DNA from: Basidiobolus heterosporus B8920
Lineage: Eukaryota; Basidiobolomycota; Basidiobolomycetes; Basidiobolales; Basidiobolaceae
Direction of reading: 5' to 3'
DNA: 23,531 bases
Assembly (NCBI GenBank): GCA_000697455.1
Contig: JNET01033304.1
Coordinates: 1-23,531 of the forward strand
Positions 21,547-23,531 of the stretch are shown here, one piece after another. Numbering within the stretch: position 1 is the first letter of the stretch; every line of letters begins with the position of its first letter. Made by a program: the position numbers and the translations under genes. The notes under the pieces are model-generated. The model was not told the origin of the DNA, did no database searches, and saw only the letters and a program-made list of their open reading frames with translations.

Positions 21547-22146
21547 ATGTACTTACTTACCTCGGAAGCAGCTTTGGTCCTATTTTTTGGCATGATAGTC
21601 TTTGCTAAGGAATGTTCTGTTTGTCCAGGAAATAAGCCAAATACTGTGTCGTTGCCTAATGCACCTATCCCCAAAGCTAATGGTAAGTATCTTACGCAGT
21701 GAACTGGTGTTGGCTATACTAACAGGTTCTTATAGGATGTGGCCCTAAAGGTCTTGGCGCCTTGGTCCCTGAATATTTATTCAATGGATGTTGTGATACT
21801 GTAAGACAAATCTATCAGAAAATTGAATTATTCATGAGCTAACATCTTTTTCACTGCCGTTCTAAAGCATGATCTATGCTACAGTAAGTAGTAATCTTTC
21901 GTTTGATTATTCTGGATTGCGTGAATAACAAGATTGGTTTGTAATCTAGGCGACTGTAGTCAAACTAAAGCCCAATGTGATGTGACTTTCCTAGGATGTA
22001 TGAAAGCAGTATGTAAGGCACAAAAAACCAAAAGTCCCCGTTTCTGTGAACGTCTAGCAACCATTTACCATAATGTGGTGGCAGCAGATTCTTCATGCTT
22101 ATTTTATAAAAATTCCATCAAGAACTACTGTCAATGCGAAGCATAA
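21547..22146 (+). CDS. Secreted phospholipase A2, group XII-like
   Basis: Four exons: 21547-21682, 21736-21800, 21868-21883, 21950-22146; 137 residues. Secreted PLA2s cut the sn-2 ester of phospholipids using Ca2+. Residues 1-20 are a signal peptide (cleavage probably after FA at 20). The active site is CCDTHDLCYSDC: His68 and Asp69, with the family spacing C64-C65...C71-Y72...C75 and then CDVTFLGC (C82, D83, C89). The Ca2+ loop looks like NGCGPKGLG (45-53), closer to group XII than to the YGCYCG loop of groups I/II. The mature protein has 14 cysteines, enough for seven disulfides. The His68-Asp69 pair lies on a 16-nt exon. All catalytic residues are present, so activity is expected. Possible roles are nutrition, membrane remodelling or interaction with other organisms; none can be chosen from sequence. 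A poly(A)-type AATAAA is at 22201. Confidence 0.9.
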
Positions 22147-22200
22147 TCTCTCGTTCAAAACCGAATCGATGAAACATTGCACACTACACACTGCAGTTTA

Positions 22201-22206
22201 AATAAA
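22201..22206 (+). terminator. Probable polyadenylation signal of the phospholipase A2 gene
   Basis: AATAAA 55 bp after the stop codon, in the 69-bp gap between two convergent genes, so the two transcripts' 3' ends very likely overlap. Confidence 0.45.
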
Positions 22207-22215
22207 CCATTTATA

Positions 22216-23344
22216 TCAAATATCATATTCATCTTCGGTTAGCAAATTGGTAGAATCATCCAAAATATGATAATTGGACTTCTTTCTACCCCAAGTTCCG
22301 CAAGATAACAGCCCTACAGTGAAAACCAAAACGACCTAAATCTGATGATCAATATTATGGCACACAGGTACAGGCACGCAGGTACAGGTATTGCCAACTC
22401 TGACTCATACCTTGCAAAGACGGAGGCCTTTTCTCCAGAATCGAGTTTGTGGTAAAACGTTCAAACCTCTGGCTTTGTGATGAAAATAATTATACGATGC
22501 GCCTATTATCAAATATCCCCCAAAGATGGCAAGACCCCTGAGAAATCGAGATGAGTATATCACTACAAGGATGTTACCAAGCAACTTACAGAATACATAA
22601 ATGAGACGAGTTCCATCTCCAAATTCCTGTGCATACTAACGGTGTCCGCACCTCAAACCAAAACCCGCAATCATGCCAGTCCGCAACAAAGTTGACTACT
22701 GCCTAAGAAAATACAACATTCAGTCTAATATAGCGAAAAATCATATTCAGTTCCATACAGAATTTGAACGTTGCCAAGGATCGCACTCAAACGCTAACAG
22801 ACTAGAGCGTAAGCGTGTACTGCTGGGACATTCATCGCCACTCTCATAACGCAGCATAATCCGATCATCTGATTGATTCATACTGATTAATCTACATCCC
22901 AAACTCTACTAGGAACAAGCGCTTACTGTTGACAAATGGTTTCTTACTAACGATTCTAGAGCAAAGAATTAGATACATGGATACAGTAGGAAGGGTGATG
23001 TGGAAATTTTACCCTAATGAAATGTTCCGAGATTTTCCTTGTAATATGGCTCCGACTGAATTGCTGTGCTCAGAGTTCAATGCTTCACATATGTTCAATC
23101 GAAACTTATGATTTTCCTCAACTCCCACCACTTCCCAGCTTTCGCTTTAGAAAATCATCAACTACAGTACTTTATGTCATCCCGAAATGACATCAGCTTA
23201 CCTAGGTATACGGCTAAGTTTACTCAAATCATATTTTACCTTATGATACATTACTTGGCAGTCGGAGAGAGCGTCGGAATTTTCTCCACTGCGTACATAA
23301 TAAGCAAAGGTAAGTAAAACAAGCCAAAACCTTAGGTGTACCAT
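22216..23344 (-). CDS. Mannose-6-phosphate-receptor-like (MRH domain) sorting receptor
   Basis: Seven exons on the minus strand: 23344-23202, 23144-23013, 22955-22927, 22868-22759, 22702-22590, 22537-22411, 22335-22216; 257 residues. No open frame longer than about 40 codons exists, so it is easily missed. A signal peptide (about 1-19) is followed by a lumenal MRH domain: CQVMYHKVKYDLSKL (29-43), FRLNIC (62-67), GAILQ (Gln83 at the sugar-binding Gln position), LRYESGDEC (107-115), RSSLLAFECD (122-131) and CGFWFEVRTPLVC (150-162, with Glu155 at the binding Glu position). One membrane helix (about 172-188) runs into YNYFHHKARGL and FWRKGL, the conserved juxtamembrane part of CD-MPR/Mrl1 proteins. 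The tail DDSTNLLTEDEYDI holds a [DE]xxxL[LI] acidic dileucine signal. Expected role: sorting glycoproteins between Golgi and endosome/vacuole. An upstream in-frame ATG at 23368 would add 8 residues. Exon 3 (29 nt) is the least certain. Confidence 0.87.
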
Positions 23345-23531
23345 TGTGATGTGAGATGAAGAATGCATGGCAGCCAAAATGATGCCCTTTATTCAACTCA
23401 ATGCGTCACCATTATAACACAGTCCATAATTCGAGAGGGCTTGGTTAAAGTTACACTAGGATATGCTAAGCCACCATTTATAATTCATGAATTGTATCTT
23501 AATACAATTAATCATTGGTCTTGGAATTAGA
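23345..23531. other. Upstream region of the M6P-receptor-like gene
   Basis: Short end piece with no credible open frame beyond the alternative start at 23368; presumably promoter of the minus-strand gene. Minus-strand AT-rich TTATAATGG and GAATAAAG are possible core elements. Confidence 0.35.

Noticed and set aside
22860-23012. Alternative exon joins for the M6P-receptor-like gene: one 109-nt intron with a GAG acceptor, or a 4-nt microexon
   Set aside because: Both need poor acceptors or an extreme exon size. Using the 29-nt exon 22927-22955 gives two introns of 57 and 58 nt with good signals and a better match to the MRH pattern.
22929-23317. Plus-strand open frames of 60-83 codons at the right end
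   Set aside because: They are antisense to the exons of the M6P-receptor-like gene, whose minus-strand reading has clear family motifs.

Overview
The window looks like nuclear DNA of a filamentous, zygomycete-grade (early-diverging) fungus. Genes carry many short introns, mostly 50-75 bp, with GT-AG ends and occasional TACTAAC-like branch points. A SIN/MEN-type Sid2/Dbf2 kinase, a secreted protein with a CBM19-like N-terminus and Kex2-type dibasic sites, a Git3/cAMP-receptor-like GPCR, a serpin and a group XII-like secreted phospholipase A2 together fit that placement better than Dikarya. The lineage is my inference; no marker here fixes a genus. All exon structures were derived by hand from reading frames, splice signals and family conservation, without transcript data.

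Layout. 1-1010: decayed 3' part of a Ty1/copia retrotransposon, followed at once by a tRNA-like sequence and a 1.5 kb gene-free stretch holding an imperfect direct duplication. 2661-3575 (+): uridine phosphorylase. 3720-5033 (-): secreted, extremely acidic repeat protein with a chitin-binding-like head. 5034-6758: no gene seen. 6759-8050 (+): tandem PH-domain protein, five exons. 8518-10624 (+): TFIIF alpha subunit (Tfg1/RAP74), ten exons. 11092-13196 (-): Cid1-family terminal nucleotidyltransferase, seven exons. 14771-16035 (+): serpin, two exons. 16393-17400 (+): seven-transmembrane receptor. 17589-19953 (-): Sid2/Dbf2 kinase, ten exons. 20743-20952 (+): small hydrophilic protein with a clear promoter. 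21547-22146 (+): secreted group XII-like PLA2, four exons. 22216-23344 (-): mannose-6-phosphate-receptor-like membrane protein, seven exons.

There is no operon logic. Housekeeping genes (TFIIF, Cid1-like enzyme, Sid2 kinase, M6P-receptor-like sorting receptor) are mixed with genes likely to act at the cell surface or towards the environment (acidic repeat protein, PLA2, GPCR). The serpin has no signal peptide and is probably intracellular. The most unusual items are the serpin, whose only intron falls exactly at the start of the reactive-centre loop; the PLA2, whose catalytic His-Asp pair lies on a 16-nt exon; the PH gene, in which both PH domains are split at the same two places; and the acidic precursor-like protein with regularly spaced dibasic sites.
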